Positions 46,425-60,108 of a stretch of 64,000 nt of DNA are shown here, in pieces. Each line of letters starts with the position of its first letter. Position 1 is the stretch's first letter. A model generated the notes under the pieces. That model was not told the DNA's origin. It made no database searches and saw nothing but the letters and a program-made list of their open reading frames with translations. Position numbers and translations under genes: made by a program. Source of the DNA: Perkinsus marinus ATCC 50983 (Eukaryota > Perkinsozoa > Perkinsida > Perkinsidae); NCBI RefSeq assembly GCF_000006405.1, contig NW_003217015.1, positions 790,303 to 854,302 on the forward strand, in the 5' to 3' direction.

Positions 46425-47394
46425 CTAGAGACCAGCATCAGCGACCTTCTCATTGACGAAGTCCCAGTTGACGAGGAACCAGTAGCTCTTTACATACCTG
46501 AAAAGCGAAGATACAACCGCTAGGAACCCAATGGGCAGGAGTCCTCTTACTCTGCTCTATTATTCCTGTAGTCAATGTAATAGGAATGCTCCCAAACATC
46601 TATGTTCATCAGAGGGGTCTTACTCTCATGTATCGGGTTACCAGCATCGTGACCCTGAACCTGAACACAGCGAGAACAGTCGTTAAGCTAGTTGATGCCG
46701 AGTACGAACAATCGAGTAGAATGGCTTAACTACCCGCCTATTACTATGGCTAACTTGCTGTCATTAGGGACGCCGAAGAAATTGAGTAACCCTCTTACAA
46801 TCTTCAGCTTGCCGTCATCGGCAATGAGCCACACCCATCCGCTGCCGAAGTGTGAAATAGCAGCAGCACTGAACTCTTCCTTGAACTTCTCAAAACTTCC
46901 GAAGTCTCGAGTGATGAGCTCGGCAACACGGCCAGTCGGTTCTCCACCTCCGTTGGGTGACAAGTTGTTGAAGAAGAATGTGTGATTGTATACCTCAACA
47001 GAACGACATAAAAGCAGCAACAACGGCATACCCAGATGAGCCTACCTGAGCTGCCTGATTGAAAGTCTGGCCAGTCTCAGTCTGGATGATCTGTTCCAAG
47101 GTCTTCTTAGCAATGGCAGGGTTCTCAGCGGCAATACTATTCAAAGTGTCGACATATGTTTGATGATGCTTATCTGAAATCACAACACTACGTCAAACTT
47201 AACGATGCAGTCAACTCACCATGATGATAGGTAAGGGTCTCAGCAGACATATGAGGTTCTAAGGCATTCTTAACATAAGGCAAAGGTGGGCACTGGAAAG
47301 GTCCAGTGATTGAGGAGAAGCAACGGGCCAAACCCATGCGGAGGACTGGCGCGGTAGCCAAACTCGCGAAGCGATTGCCAGCAACAGATAACAT
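46425..47394 (-). CDS. Fe-type superoxide dismutase, copy with mitochondrial-type presequence
   Basis: Second SOD. The ATG at 47394 starts an Arg/Ser/Ala-rich, acid-free leader ([18 protein letters not shown] then [10 protein letters not shown]) before the mature start [14 protein letters not shown], so mitochondrial import is likely. Ligands are the His in [12 protein letters not shown], the His in [16 protein letters not shown], and Asp/His in [13 protein letters not shown]. The Fe-type Gln is kept (FNQAAQ). The Trp that precedes Asn-His in nearly all Fe-SODs is Tyr here (VYNH), and FFFNNL replaces FFWNSL. The four introns fall at the same places and phases as in the neighbouring copy: after YHH phase 1, after AAQ phase 0, before VQGHDAG, and before YVKSYWFLV phase 2. 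This points to tandem duplication. The stop is at 46425. Confidence 0.9.
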
Positions 47395-47946
47395 GATAAC
47401 TTAATCGAAAAAGTAACTACTGAAGGGTGATGCGAGTAAATCTGTCTTGATAATGATAAAAAATGTCCCCACAGCCGCTAGCTCGACTCGACGACTCGGA
47501 AGAGTCAAGCATAGTGCTTGAAGCACTGTCATGGAACACGTGCGATGGGCGAGTCGATATACGCCACGATAAAACCGTCCCGAGGATAAGACCTCGCACG
47601 GGGAACGATTGGCGCTCAACACCGAGTAGCATGAGACTGATATAGGCCACTGGCTCGAGTTCAGAGGAAGCGCATGCAGTGCATGCAATGCACTACAGCA
47701 CTTCCGTGATCATCACAAACTTACACTTTAGCACTCTTCGTGTCACGTGGACAGTGGACCTTGCGCTAAAGGGAATGATACTCTCACAAAGATACCTTCG
47801 TGTCATAGACAGTTGCTGGCCGAGGGCGGTCGCTGATGTAACTAGCATCGCGCGCGCCCACATAGCTCAAGATCATCATTGAAGATTATAGCATCATCAG
47901 TACCACGTTCTCAGCATCACTCCTACATCCACTCTGCGGGTATAAT

Positions 47947-48064
47947 GAAGCAATATGGTGTGGTCTCATTGAGTCTGATAGGCCGACATAGTGTGTGTTG
48001 GTACGGACAGTGATGGATAAACAGCTTTTCCCAGTAAAATAAGCGATATGGTGTGTACTCATTG
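47947..48064. repeat. Imperfect direct repeat pair
   Basis: AAGCAATATGGTGTGG followed by TCTCATTG at 47948-47971 recurs as AAGCGATATGGTGTGT and ACTCATTG at 48041-48064. The copies differ at three or four bases and are spaced about 93 bases apart. Confidence 0.7.
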
Positions 48065-48176
48065 CCATACACTCCTGTTGGCACGAGTTCCGTTATAAAT
48101 GAGGAGGAGACTATTAATTCACGTCAGTGCTCGGGAACAGGGCCGCCATACCCCTCGAAGGTTTGCTGCGATTGGG

Positions 48177-48345
48177 GCCGATATGCCACTCCAGAACTCT
48201 AACGTTATTCTGAAGGCGAAAGGTCCTGTGAAGCAGAATGACCATCTTGCCTTGTCATGATAGTTGCAACATAGGTGCCGATATCGCAGTGGCATATCTG
48301 CCCCTCACTAGCAGCGAAGGCATATCTCGGAGTGGCATAGGTGCC
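48177..48345. repeat. Clustered short motifs, direct and inverted
   Basis: AGTGGCATA occurs at 48288-48296 and 48331-48339, and in inverted form (TATGCCACT) at 48182-48190. ATAGGTGCC occurs at 48271-48279 and 48337-48345. They lie 200-370 bases upstream of the next plus-strand ATG and could be control sites, which is inference only. Confidence 0.6.
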
Positions 48346-48545
48346 CCGTCCGATGGAATTGATTCCACTGAAAGCGAAATCGGCCTCTGATATCGTAGTG
48401 GTGGATGACTACAGCATTTTGAGGTTAAGTTAATTCTTTACCTTTTCAAATATATCAGAACACTGGTGTTGAGTTGAGCTTTGGTCAATCGTACATCGGA
48501 ACAACTCGCAGAATAGCTCCCCATCGCAATTCACTCACGTTTGCC

Positions 48546-50214
48546 ATGTACACAGCAGATGACCAGAGCGGGTCTCAGACACCGGCAGATAGCCGCACTG
48601 CAGCTGCCCGCACATTAGCGTCCCTCATAGTGAGAACCTATCGAGGAATGTCATCAGAAGTGGACGACGAGACTCTCAGAGTATGTGCTTTATCTTGCTG
48701 CTGTAGTGAACAATGCTGCCTTCTTAGTCAATACTATCCAGGCATCCAGACCTACTCATGCGGAGGGGCTCAACTAGAGGCTCGGTTTCCACGAGTAGGG
48801 GCCCGATGTTTGTCAACTGTCATCGAATGGTTCTCAGGGTGCTCCGACACCGATTCAGCCTCCCAAGTAGGCCCCGTTGGCAGTAGGTCGTTGGAGGCTA
48901 CGCGAAGCAAGTAAAATACGACTATCTCGGAGATTACTGTATGATTGTTCTCTGTTCAGGCCTTCACGTGCAAGCAGCGGCCTACTAGCTCCACCGACGC
49001 ACGCCATCAGAAGACGCAGTAGCACCCCCAATGTGATGCTCACGTGGTATGTTGTCAGCAACTCTCTCCTCAGACGAACCACATTATGTACGCCAGCGGA
49101 GGCTCCAGTATGACACAATCAGCCGCTGACAATGTCTCCCTGACCGGAGCAGCAGGGAAGGCTGAATCTAGATCCATTGGAGTGTGGGAAAGGAAGAGTA
49201 GCGCTGTCACGCTTATCAGCGAGTGATATCACTGTGACACAGTTTCTGAGTGCAGCTGTGAGTTCTCGTAGGTCTTCCACAACCGTTCCTGATGGCAGCA
49301 CGAGAGACTCTGTTGCCCGCTGTACTCGTACCGTACCGTTGTTGGGCTCGTCGAGACTTGACAGGATCACGATCAGCCCAGCGGTCATTGTTACTGAGTA
49401 GGTCACAAAATAGTAAGCAACTCGAAGATCTACTTTGGTCAAGCTCGACCCAAGTTAACGCGGATACTGCCAGTGAGTGCACTCGCACCGCTAGAAGAGG
49501 AAGCACTCTCAGTATCGTCAGCGATGGGGATGGTGAGCACAATTCGAGGCACTCCGTATGCTTATGAACACGGGCTTTTAGAGTCTGCGGGACCTCCGTC
49601 TACTGTGGATCAATCGGCGACTTTTCTAGCAGCTGATAGACGAGGCAGTTTGTTCAGTGTGGATCCCGCTGAGATTCTTGGCATGGTGAACCGATCTTGT
49701 GCGAAGCTGTGAACGGATGTTCCTCACTAGGTTCGCACGCCCTGCTTCGCCACATCTCCTTCGGACGCTGAGTTATTCAAAAACAGAACTCCGACAATCC
49801 CTAGGCACTTACTGACGCCCTACTCTGAAAAGAGTCGAGATAGGCAGCTGGTGAGCTCTGGACATTACAGTCTCTCATAGTCGGTTTTGCAGCAGCCAAC
49901 TCCGAGATCTCCAGGGCCATCTTCGTCGAGTGTTGATGCTGTCGGCTGGAACATGTGGAGCCTCACCAAGTAGGCGGGTCGGCCTTCGCATTCAATCAGT
50001 TATTGTCCGCAGACCAGAAGCGACAGTGATGCTCCAAACACTCCTAGAGGCGGCTTCGGTGGAAGCTGAATCTAATTCTCGCGATGTGACGAATGTAAGC
50101 CGGGCTAACAGACGCAGCCTTGTTCTGTTGCATCATCAGGCACTGATAGGCCAGCTGGTGAGGGCTCATCCAGAGCTAGTCATACCGCTCAATGTTACCG
50201 ATACAACGCAGTGA
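48546..50214 (+). CDS. Hypothetical multi-exon protein, Ser/Ala-rich
   Basis: Unrecognised. A plausible ATG at 48546 gives MYTADDQSGSQTPADSRTAA then RTYRGMSSEVDDETLR, followed by a GT donor. Later plus-strand exons include SAADNVSLTGAAGKAESRS, LEEEALSVSSAMGMVSTIRG, FLAADRRGSLFSVDPAEIL and a last helical exon MLQTLLEAASVEAESNSRDV then VRAHPELVIPLNV with a stop at 50212. The composition is polar and probably largely disordered. No domain is visible, and I could not join all exons with confidence. Confidence 0.4.
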
Positions 50215-52143
50215 GTTTCCGGCAATGCCGTTTCGGCAACCCGTGATCGAATTCGTTTTCATACTGAAGATAGAGTTGCACTTACCTGGTGCTTGTTTCG
50301 GCACCTCTTAATCTCAATATCGTAGTACACAGTACCCTGATAGAACGTTACGCAAGGATTAGTTATTTGGATATTATTTGTAATTGCTTCAATTCCAAGA
50401 CGAGGCTACTGCATCATACTCATTTCATTTGTACCTTATTCTAATGGTTTGCAGTGACAGCCGAACGAATGCATTCTCTGCAGTCTACAATTACAACGTA
50501 GTCGGAAATTATTGGATCTCGAGCAGTCTTCGATCTCATGCTGTGAAAAAGTCTATCGGTGATTTCACTGAATCAATGCGAATCTCTACAGAGTTTTTTC
50601 GTGTTGTGTTGTGGGAGTTCGAGGTCGCATGATGTGGTTGTGTCCACTGCCACTCCAGCTTGATAATAATGCATGATGTTAACCGATCAGTAAGCGACGA
50701 GCTTGTTCGAGGAATGTTCATACCGGATTCCAGTTGCTGGGAGGTATACAGCTGCAATGCCTGATCTTAACTTAATGCTTCTCTCTTTGAATCAACATAC
50801 ACAGTCAACACAGGCGAGGCCTTATCGTTGATGTCAACAACGATGAGATACCTCACATCGCGGTTGCTACTCGTATGCGTGAAGGCATTAGCACGAGCAT
50901 CACAATCAAGGGTCACGGATGATACAAAAGTATCGATAGCCTTCACTGGGTGTGTCTCCAAGCGTGATACTGAGCACATTACCCATTCTCTCTCGATCTC
51001 GCCAACTCGAGGAAACAACATATTCAAGTTCTTTAGTTCTCATTATTTTCACCCATTCGTGAAGTACTAGTGTATGATACCACCATGAGTTTCTATGTCG
51101 TTCTATCATTGCCTGCGTTGTTTGTATAACAGCGCTCACTCGATGAAGACAACATACCACAGTACTGAGCATCGAAACTGGTGGTTAAAAATCTATGGTA
51201 CAGAACGGTCTATAATTGTCCGTATTTCAGAAACGAAAGTCATCTGATCAGCTCCTCCTTCGTCTGCGTAGACGTCGTACCATCGACGTGCTCCGTGGTT
51301 GTCGTTGTCCTAAGCATCTAAAACGAACAAGTCCGACGACATCTTCATCATTCGACGGGATGACGTGTTACCTTCTTGCCATTCTTAGTCACAACTTCCT
51401 GCTTGGTAGAAGTGTGCGCAACGGCAGGGCCCTCGTTCTTCGAGGAGGTTGCTGAAATAAATACTCATCACGACACAGGCATACTATTAAAATGCTGCCG
51501 AAATTAGCCCATCGGAGTACAACGATCTTATGCTTAGTAAGTGTATCGAAATGGAATGAAAAATACAGCGAGGCACTTCACATGAAGGTGAACAAATCTG
51601 ATTGTCTCGACGACCAACTTTCAAAGCTCGAGGACTACGATGCTTCCATCAAGCAGAGAATCTCTCAGAGATTGGACATCTCTGCCAGAGATTGGAGTGA
51701 AGTAACCAGTCAGGTTCCGAATAGTACCCCAGAAGAAGGCGGAGGGGACTAGTAAGGCGGCAGCAGCGGCAAAAAGGCGGCGTAGGAGCTGTGGTGCTCG
51801 CCTCATCGCACCTGACGTACCAAGCTGTAAACTGCGGAACCGTAGAGGCAGCGGAGACCATCAACGTCGCCACCACCCAGAGGCCGTACGTGAGTGCAGC
51901 ATTTTCCTCAACATCTTCGCACCAAACATGTCAAAACCAAACCGTGCAACTTCAAAGCCTTGTCGTAGTGTATCTGAGGTGCATTGTCGTAGTGATCGCC
52001 CTTGTCGAAGACCATCATGAGCAGCTTCTAGTCATGACCACCAACGAGCCGCAACAACAGCCGTGACCATCGTGGTGCAGACCCTTCATACGCCGCCGCA
52101 CTGCTGTTGACGCGTCTTCTACTCACAGTATGAACTCTCGAAG
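50215..52143. other. Ambiguous region, no gene resolved
   Basis: About 1.9 kb. Two stretches look coding but do not chain into a gene: plus 51490-51752, a charged helical frame with NKSDCLDDQLSKLEDYDAS and ISARDWSEVTSQ; and minus 50767-51027, with AIDTFVSSVTLDCDARANAF and VRYLIVVDINDKASPVLTV. Each could be an exon of a small gene. The rest is AT-rich with many stops. Confidence 0.35.
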
Positions 52144-53716
52144 TTAGCGTACGGGTATCACAAGAGAAAGGTGGTAAAAGAGGTGAACGAACAATGAACA
52201 AAAATCGTGGAAGTACAGAAGATGTGATAGATAAATTCGACTCAGTCCCTCGGCAAGAAGGTCCTTCCTACTCTTGTTGGGCCGTGGTGGTTGTTTGAAC
52301 AGGTTTCCAAAATCTCCACCCATGGTCCCGAAGAGCGAACCGAAGCCACCCAAATCGTGTGGATCTCCAAAGGGATGTTGACTGCCAGGACGGCTACTAT
52401 CCCAACTCGCTGATTCCGCCGACCTTGTGGAAGTTCTACACACAAGAATGTCACTAACTGTATGCATAATAACTGTAATATGACCGGGAGGAGGTGGGAC
52501 CTGTGGCACTCGTAAAACCATCTCGCATGGCGTTCTTCAGAAGATCATCCAAATCCATACCCATCGCGTGCTGAGTGAGGAACAAGAGATGCTGCAACAG
52601 CAGGGCAGCACAGTCAGTGTACAAGCTCACCTTGAAGAGCTCTTGGGCTTCTTCCATTGATATATGTCTGTAATGGACATTGCCTGAATACGTTCTCCGA
52701 TGGCGGAGTCATATAAGATGCCTACCTTCAGTGAAGCCACCCTGAGGGAAGCCACTGCCTGGGAAGGGTCCTGAGGCCCCATAGCTAGGACCAGACGGAC
52801 CTCTACTAGTGCTACTGCCAGCGGCACCGTAAGATGACGAGCCACTGCCAAATGCGTCGTACCTTGACTCAAGTGAAATCCTGGGAATCAATGATGGAGG
52901 CTTTCTATTGGTCATCAACAAAGTTGCCATATTCAGAGAAGTGTCCTCATGTGAAAATAGTCGATCCCTCGAAAAACAGGGATCAGCATCAATGAGACTA
53001 ATTCAACCACCTTGAGCAGTTCACTGGTTCCACCCTAACATTTATTATTGTGAAGAATTCATTCCATTTTCGGCATCTGTCATCGCTCGGTGCCTGTGAG
53101 TCTGTACGCATGTCCCCTGCCTACTGTCTGCGTTTGTCTTCATCACCAAGCGTCTGATAGGCCTCTCCAATATCTTTGAACTTCTCCTCCGCTGCATTGC
53201 GGTTGTCGGGGTTCCGATCAGGATGCCACTTCATCGCTAGCTTACGGTAAGCCTGATAACGTCATTTCCCAGGGAGAACTACGCAAGCCTGGGCCACCAG
53301 GGAATCATCCAGGAAAAAATTCCCATGTAAATTCATCATAATAGGAACATCATTTATTATCATTGTTATCGAACCCTGCGAGACGTTATTTCTCAAGGCT
53401 GCATGGGTCCCTGTAGCCGACATAAGCTGATACCGCCTCAGACTACTTCCCAGTAGAGAACCTCACCCCATAGGGAAAGTATTGGATGACTACCCATAAG
53501 GCTCACCTTCTTGATATCGTCCTGAGATGCACTGCGAGATACACCCAAGACGTCGTAGTAGTCCTTGGGTCCAGACTGGGTGGCAAACGCCCGTCCGAGC
53601 AGTGGGGAGACCCGTCTCGATAGTAGGGACGGTCCGGAAACCCGTGTTATGAGTCGGGCATGGGACACTACTGCTGGAGTCCTCCGAACTGTGCAAGACA
53701 GGATTGAATTGAGCAT
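52144..53716 (-). CDS. Mitochondrial-type J-domain protein (DnaJ family, type III)
   Basis: Co-chaperone that stimulates Hsp70 ATPase. I start at the ATG at 53716. An Arg/Ser-rich leader ([20 protein letters not shown], then [14 protein letters not shown]) looks like a mitochondrial presequence and is followed directly by the J-domain: [20 protein letters not shown], then after a long intron (about 53250-53508) [20 protein letters not shown] with the essential HPD, and [18 protein letters not shown]. After it comes a Gly/Ser/Pro-rich linker ([18 protein letters not shown]), an acidic helix (MEEAQELFK), [16 protein letters not shown] and a Gly/Phe-rich tail with [20 protein letters not shown]. 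There is no Zn-finger or standard C-terminal client domain. The stop at 52144 assumes read-through of the last exon to SLVIPVR. Confidence 0.8.
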
Positions 53717-54050
53717 GTATGATGTGGCAGATATCAGTAAGGAAGGGCCCGAGAAGGCGCCCTCTTCATGAAACAAGAAACTGAAGTACGCCGTTATCAG
53801 GCCTTATCACTGTGAGCACCCCAGATGCCCGACAGGAGTAGATCAGGACAGATCGTGATGATGAGGAATACCATCTTTCACATAACTCTCAAGACTCTTG
53901 TGGTTAACCCAAGCACCTCCAACACGGAACGTTATTCTGTCATCACTAAAATTATCACAAAATTATAAAGTGGCCCATTCAAGCTGTAAATCTGTTTGGA
54001 ATGGCTTCATCGCGGAATCGATTGGGCCCAGCACTCCCTCCAGCAGCATG

Positions 54051-55651
54051 TCAGCGGATGTCCCCAAGCTCGAGATCACGGGGGCTGCCTTCTCCTGCCT
54101 CAGGGTCGACCATATCGCTGATATTAGCACGGCAAATGGGACCTGTCCATAAGCAGCTGATATGATCCGAACAGTAGTATGAAGTCGACTTACACAGTTG
54201 GGAAACTGCCAGCCACTGTGTAATACACCGCTCATGGAAGACGTGCCGTGTATTGCACGGTAAGATCATAACGGAATCATCGTCACTGAAGTCTGATAGG
54301 CATATTGGGCAGCTCTCGGGCACATCAACGGCTTCACTCGGTGATCGTGAGCCTACACAGACGATGGAAGAGCTAGGGTAAGGATGGTGGTTTGCCTGAT
54401 TCCTCTAAAAGTCTGTGGTACTCCGTTTTGGGAATTCGGCGGACCATGTCGTCACGTGTGGCGATCTGAGGAGAGGGTTCTCAAACGGCCTCGACGGTGT
54501 GGTTGTCGCGCTAACCTGGTTGGCATCAGGTGGAAACATGATGGGAAGGAAACAGAGCAGGCAGGGCAAGCAGCACATCACCTGAGAAAGTAATATGAAT
54601 GTTCGCTAATCAGAGAGCTCACCAGAAACAATATAGCAACAGGTAGAGCCACCACTAGGAACTGTATAAGGCACATGACCATGGCGAAGTTCCACACACC
54701 CCTGTCGCAGATATTGCTGACCCATAGGAGGTAACTGCAGAGAGGGGAAGACTGTATGAGAATAACGATGATGGCGAGGCGTATGCAGATGATTTATTCA
54801 TCCTTTCCCGATGTCTCCAGCTACGTTTCAGTACTCTTCGATTGTACGGAGTCCGCACGACGAGTCGTGACTAGCTGCACCACACATCCAGAGATGAGGA
54901 CTCACCATCCGAGAATCCAGATGTAGTATCCCGTCCGATTGCAGGTGACAATCCATGAAGTAACTCGAGGTAAGGCAAGCTCATGGCCACCTTGACGAGT
55001 CAGCCAGAAGCGAACTGAGAGATCTGGAGTAGCTCGTGGAACCCAGCAAGATGGCAACTCACCAGCGACCAAGATGGCCTTCAAAACATGTCGGCCCACG
55101 AATAGGGTGATCCACAGCGGCAATGGTGTGTCACAGGAGTCGTTAAAGCCTAAAGGTCGAATCGAACCAAAGACCTCCTGGGCGACGGCAGATGCCGTTA
55201 CGGTTCCGCCAGTCGCACTCAATTATAGTCAGCATCCCTACCAGCGCTTGTCGAAGCATCCTTCAGAACCATCAGTGCAGCGAGCACAACACCCAGTACT
55301 GCCATGCCATGGACTATGACCACTCCCAAGGGCAGGTCGGGCAACGTAACCATACTGTTGGCTAACTCACTCGCGGTAGCTCGTACCTAGTCCTCGAGGC
55401 TCACAACAGAAACATGAGAAAAGACGCGCGCATACTCGATAAGGATTCGTCTCGTCGTACAGCACATCGTCGAAAGCTTCTACTGAGGCATCATCTGTGG
55501 TGACCGAAGCTTCGCGAGCAGGGGAGTCCTCGCCTTGTACGGAACCATCGGCTGGCAATCCGGCGTACCGAGCCGCTCTAGAGGAGCGCGACGGTCGAGT
55601 CTCGTCGTTCGGCCGAAGCCTCGATATTACACGACCAAAGTTGACACGCAT
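54051..55651 (-). CDS. Membrane RING-H2 E3 ubiquitin ligase, multi-exon
   Basis: Predicted integral-membrane E3 ligase. The ATG at 55651 (MRVNFGRVISRLRPNDETRP) opens a polar N-terminal exon rich in Ser, Asp and Arg. Hydrophobic exons follow: LGVVIVHGMAVLGVVLAALM, LPLWITLFVGRHVLKAILVA, RTGYYIWILG, CLIQFLVVALPVAILFLV and VMCCLPCLLCFLPIMF. The RING-H2 domain closes the protein: SCPICLSDFSDDDSVMILPC, then HVFHERCITQW, and after an intron CPICRANIS. All eight C3H2C3 ligands are present. The order of four or so helices, a CC-LPC helix and a C-terminal RING resembles plant membrane RING ligases of the At1g12760 type. The tail ends PRDLELGDIR, stop at 54051. Targets unknown; exon borders partly approximate. 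Confidence 0.78.
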
Positions 55652-55859
55652 GGAATGAATCAAGCAACTACTATGAAGAAATAGGCGCACACTCCAACGC
55701 AAAATCAGGACCATGGAGATCTCAGCAAGGACAACTCTGTGAGTTGCCGTTGAAACATGCTATGGATTGTGCGAATCACATCATCTTGTTCTCACAAACT
55801 GGCCATTCCCGTCTCCTCGCTAGATCACCGAGATGGTCCGAAACTGAATAATAGTCGAC

Positions 55860-57450
55860 ACCCGTTGGCCATCATCGTGATCCCTGTCTGATACATTCGT
55901 TAGGCCCAATCAGCTGGATGGAGACTCCGAGAAAAGGTGGTATCGGCACACGGTAGATGTCACTGACACAGCGTCACATCGCTATCCCTACCTTAGACGT
56001 ATCCGCTACTGCAGTAAGGACTGCTGCCGCTGTCATCACCCTACCGACCTGCCCAGCCGGTGTTCGCTTGCTATGCATCATTGATACTACCTCAACTCGT
56101 CTCCACCGAGAGGTCCTGTCAAAGAACAGACATCCCGTGGGTGAGTCAAACCCTTCCTCCCATTGGTTGCCCAAAATCGATGCTTCCTCGGAGGGTAAAT
56201 AACAAAACTTCGACTCCGCAACAAAAATGCGAAAATGGCATCCTCCACCGTAACAGACATCCACTGCCATTCTCGTCCACTCGACCCACGTGCCCTGGTA
56301 TTCGAGTACTACCTTAGGTAGTACTCCCCTTAGGAGTACAGGGGCTGCCTGTTGCCGACTCCGACGAACAGGTTGATCAACAGGCACCTCGTTGATGCAC
56401 AACGTATCGACCCTAGATAGTAGTAGTAGTTGGCAACCCATAGAGGAATCCACAGATGCTGGTAAAGATACCGAGTAACTCCCAGGGGATGTACTCTCGC
56501 CTCCATCTCATCGAACACAACGAGCTACCGAGATTGCCGTAGCTCTTTAGAATCCGTCGTCACTCACGGCCAAGTTCGTCGGAATTGATAAAAATTCATG
56601 GAGAAAAAGCTTTTCCCAAATCCCACCCTGCACAGTACTACCGTCCATTCCTCGTGGTTCGTTCTTCCCATCCCACAACGCACCTTCCGTTATAATTCAT
56701 GTAAGTTTGGCTGACAGGAGCTCCTCATTCACTAATAACTGCCAATACTCGGCAATGCTGAACCAACTTCAAACGCAACAGATCTGATTGATGTTAGCCA
56801 TCTCTGTTGACGAATTGCAATAGCAGTCACCGTGTCACACGGCACAAGGCCACATGCGAGCTCCAGCAAACCTCGCGAGTCACCAACTGCTCGCACCGCT
56901 TGGCGGTTTTTGTCCCATTCCCACCACTTGCGCTCATCAGCCTAGGTTTGATACTCGTCCAATTAGCCCTCGGGGAAGGCCTCAGATCATCAATAGCAAT
57001 CGTTACTCTCACTGGCGCTCCGACTTCGCGTAAATACCGGCAAACACTCAGCTGATAATACGAAGTGTCGTATAAGGGCAACCATATAACTCTAACTCGA
57101 ACTTACGCCATCAACAAACAGAGCTGTAACCGATGGGAAAGCCCAGTCCCCGTAGAGCTCAGCTCCTGTGATCCCAGCAGGCCCTTCGGTGACCACATGA
57201 GTTTGAGCAGCAATCCCAGGTTTCTCAAAACAACCATTGAATTCTCAACCAGACTCATCGATGAGCCCCATCCCTTGTTGGGTACACAACGCAGTAGGAC
57301 GCGAACAGAAACATGCTCATCCTTAGTATGCAACAAAGAGCAGCATACCTATCAAATAGAGAAGTCCTCATTGGGCATGTTGGTCTCCTTCTCAGTGGTA
57401 CCCGTATAGAAGCTGATAGGCTTGTAAAAGGTAGACCTACACCACACATC
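55860..57450 (-). CDS. Unresolved multi-exon coding region
   Basis: Minus-strand pieces look coding but I cannot name the gene. Legible exons are PGIAAQTHVVTEGPAGITGA running into WAFPSVTALFVDG before a GT donor near 57111, VFAGIYAKSERQ near 57000-57050, a hydrophobic piece REYIPWELLGIFTSICGFLY near 56420-56500, TSRWRRVEVVSMMHSKRTPA with VMTAAAVLTAVADTSK near 55990-56120, and VYRVPIPPFLGVSIQLIGP near 55880-55960. At least one membrane segment is likely. A perfect 11-bp inverted repeat (56304-56326) lies inside. Start, end and number of genes are uncertain. Confidence 0.35.
56304..56326. repeat. Perfect 11-bp inverted repeat
   Basis: GAGTACTACCT, one base, then AGGTAGTACTC. Partial further copies of GGAGTAC follow at 56333-56339. 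No known role. Confidence 0.8.
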
Positions 57451-57464
57451 TACAGCTCTTACGA

Positions 57465-57953
57465 TACAAGTCTGGTCCTCAAGTACCGTAACTTCCACAT
57501 ATTATTATAAGGCGTAACCTTCTCTGTACTTAGTCGTAGAATGCCTGACAACAACAAGCTTACATCCCTCCAAGTAAGCGGCTTCAGACCCGTGTTATGG
57601 CGGCCTATCTCCTCAATGGCATTCCATGATGCCGGATGAGCTCCAAAGTTCATAGTAAACCACCTAAGTACACGAACCAACAACAACAACAGCTCCACCA
57701 CACATTCGTGCTACCTCCCATAGAAGAACTTTCGCCGATACCCCTGCTTCAATAGGAAGTAACTGAAGCAGTCTAGTATTCCAAAACAGCCAATATCGCA
57801 ACCCTACGGTAGATTTCTCCAGCCGAGGTCCTCAAAGCTGAATACAACACCCCGGTTGTTGGTCACTGCTCGAGCCATCTCCTTCACCAAGCACCTCAGT
57901 TCATGGTTGGTCACTTCGTTGTGGACGAGGAAATATGTACGATAGAATGGCAT
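57465..57953 (-). CDS. bS6-like (mitochondrial) ribosomal protein, small split gene
   Basis: Small-subunit ribosomal protein S6 family, binding 16S/12S rRNA with bS18; here probably mitochondrial. The ATG at 57953 starts MPFYRTYFLVHNEVTNHELR, matching the bS6 first strand and helix, then VKEMARAVTNNRGVVFSFED and LGWRNLP, which fits the bS6 EDWGxRxLAYPI strand. After a short intron comes YRRKFFYGR, and after another WFTMNFGAHPASWNAIEEIG with NTGLKPLTW, matching the last strand, helix and LRHLTV-like end. The 3' border is not exact. The exons are each under 60 residues, so a length filter would miss the gene. It lies 220 bases downstream of PGS1 on the same strand. Confidence 0.65.
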
Positions 57954-58171
57954 TCCAGGGAGACCACTAAACCCACTCCCTTCCCCGCGAACGTAATAGA
58001 GCCACCCTTGAATTCACTCAATGCTAAACTGCTGCCTCACAGAAACCCGTAATGCATCACAAAAAGAACTTCAGCCATTTCCTAGTAAAAGTCTGAACCC
58101 AGGCTGGGATGTTTCGTGCGGTAATCAGCGCCGACGGGGTCGGTACTGTCGATGAATACTCCATCATATTA

Positions 58172-60108
<1,937 letters not shown>

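Larger units (their letters stand above)
47395..48545. other. Intergenic region with short repeats
   Basis: About 1.15 kb upstream of both the SOD (minus) and a hypothetical gene (plus). It holds a direct repeat of about 24 bases (47947-47971 and 48041-48064) and scattered copies of AGTGGCATA and ATAGGTGCC between 48177 and 48345, listed separately. No gene recognised. Confidence 0.45.

Noticed and set aside
48546-50214. Possible mobile element or pseudogene in the repeat-flanked 47.9-50.2 kb region
   Set aside because: The repeats are short and not terminal to any coding unit, and no transposase, integrase or reverse-transcriptase motif was seen on either strand.
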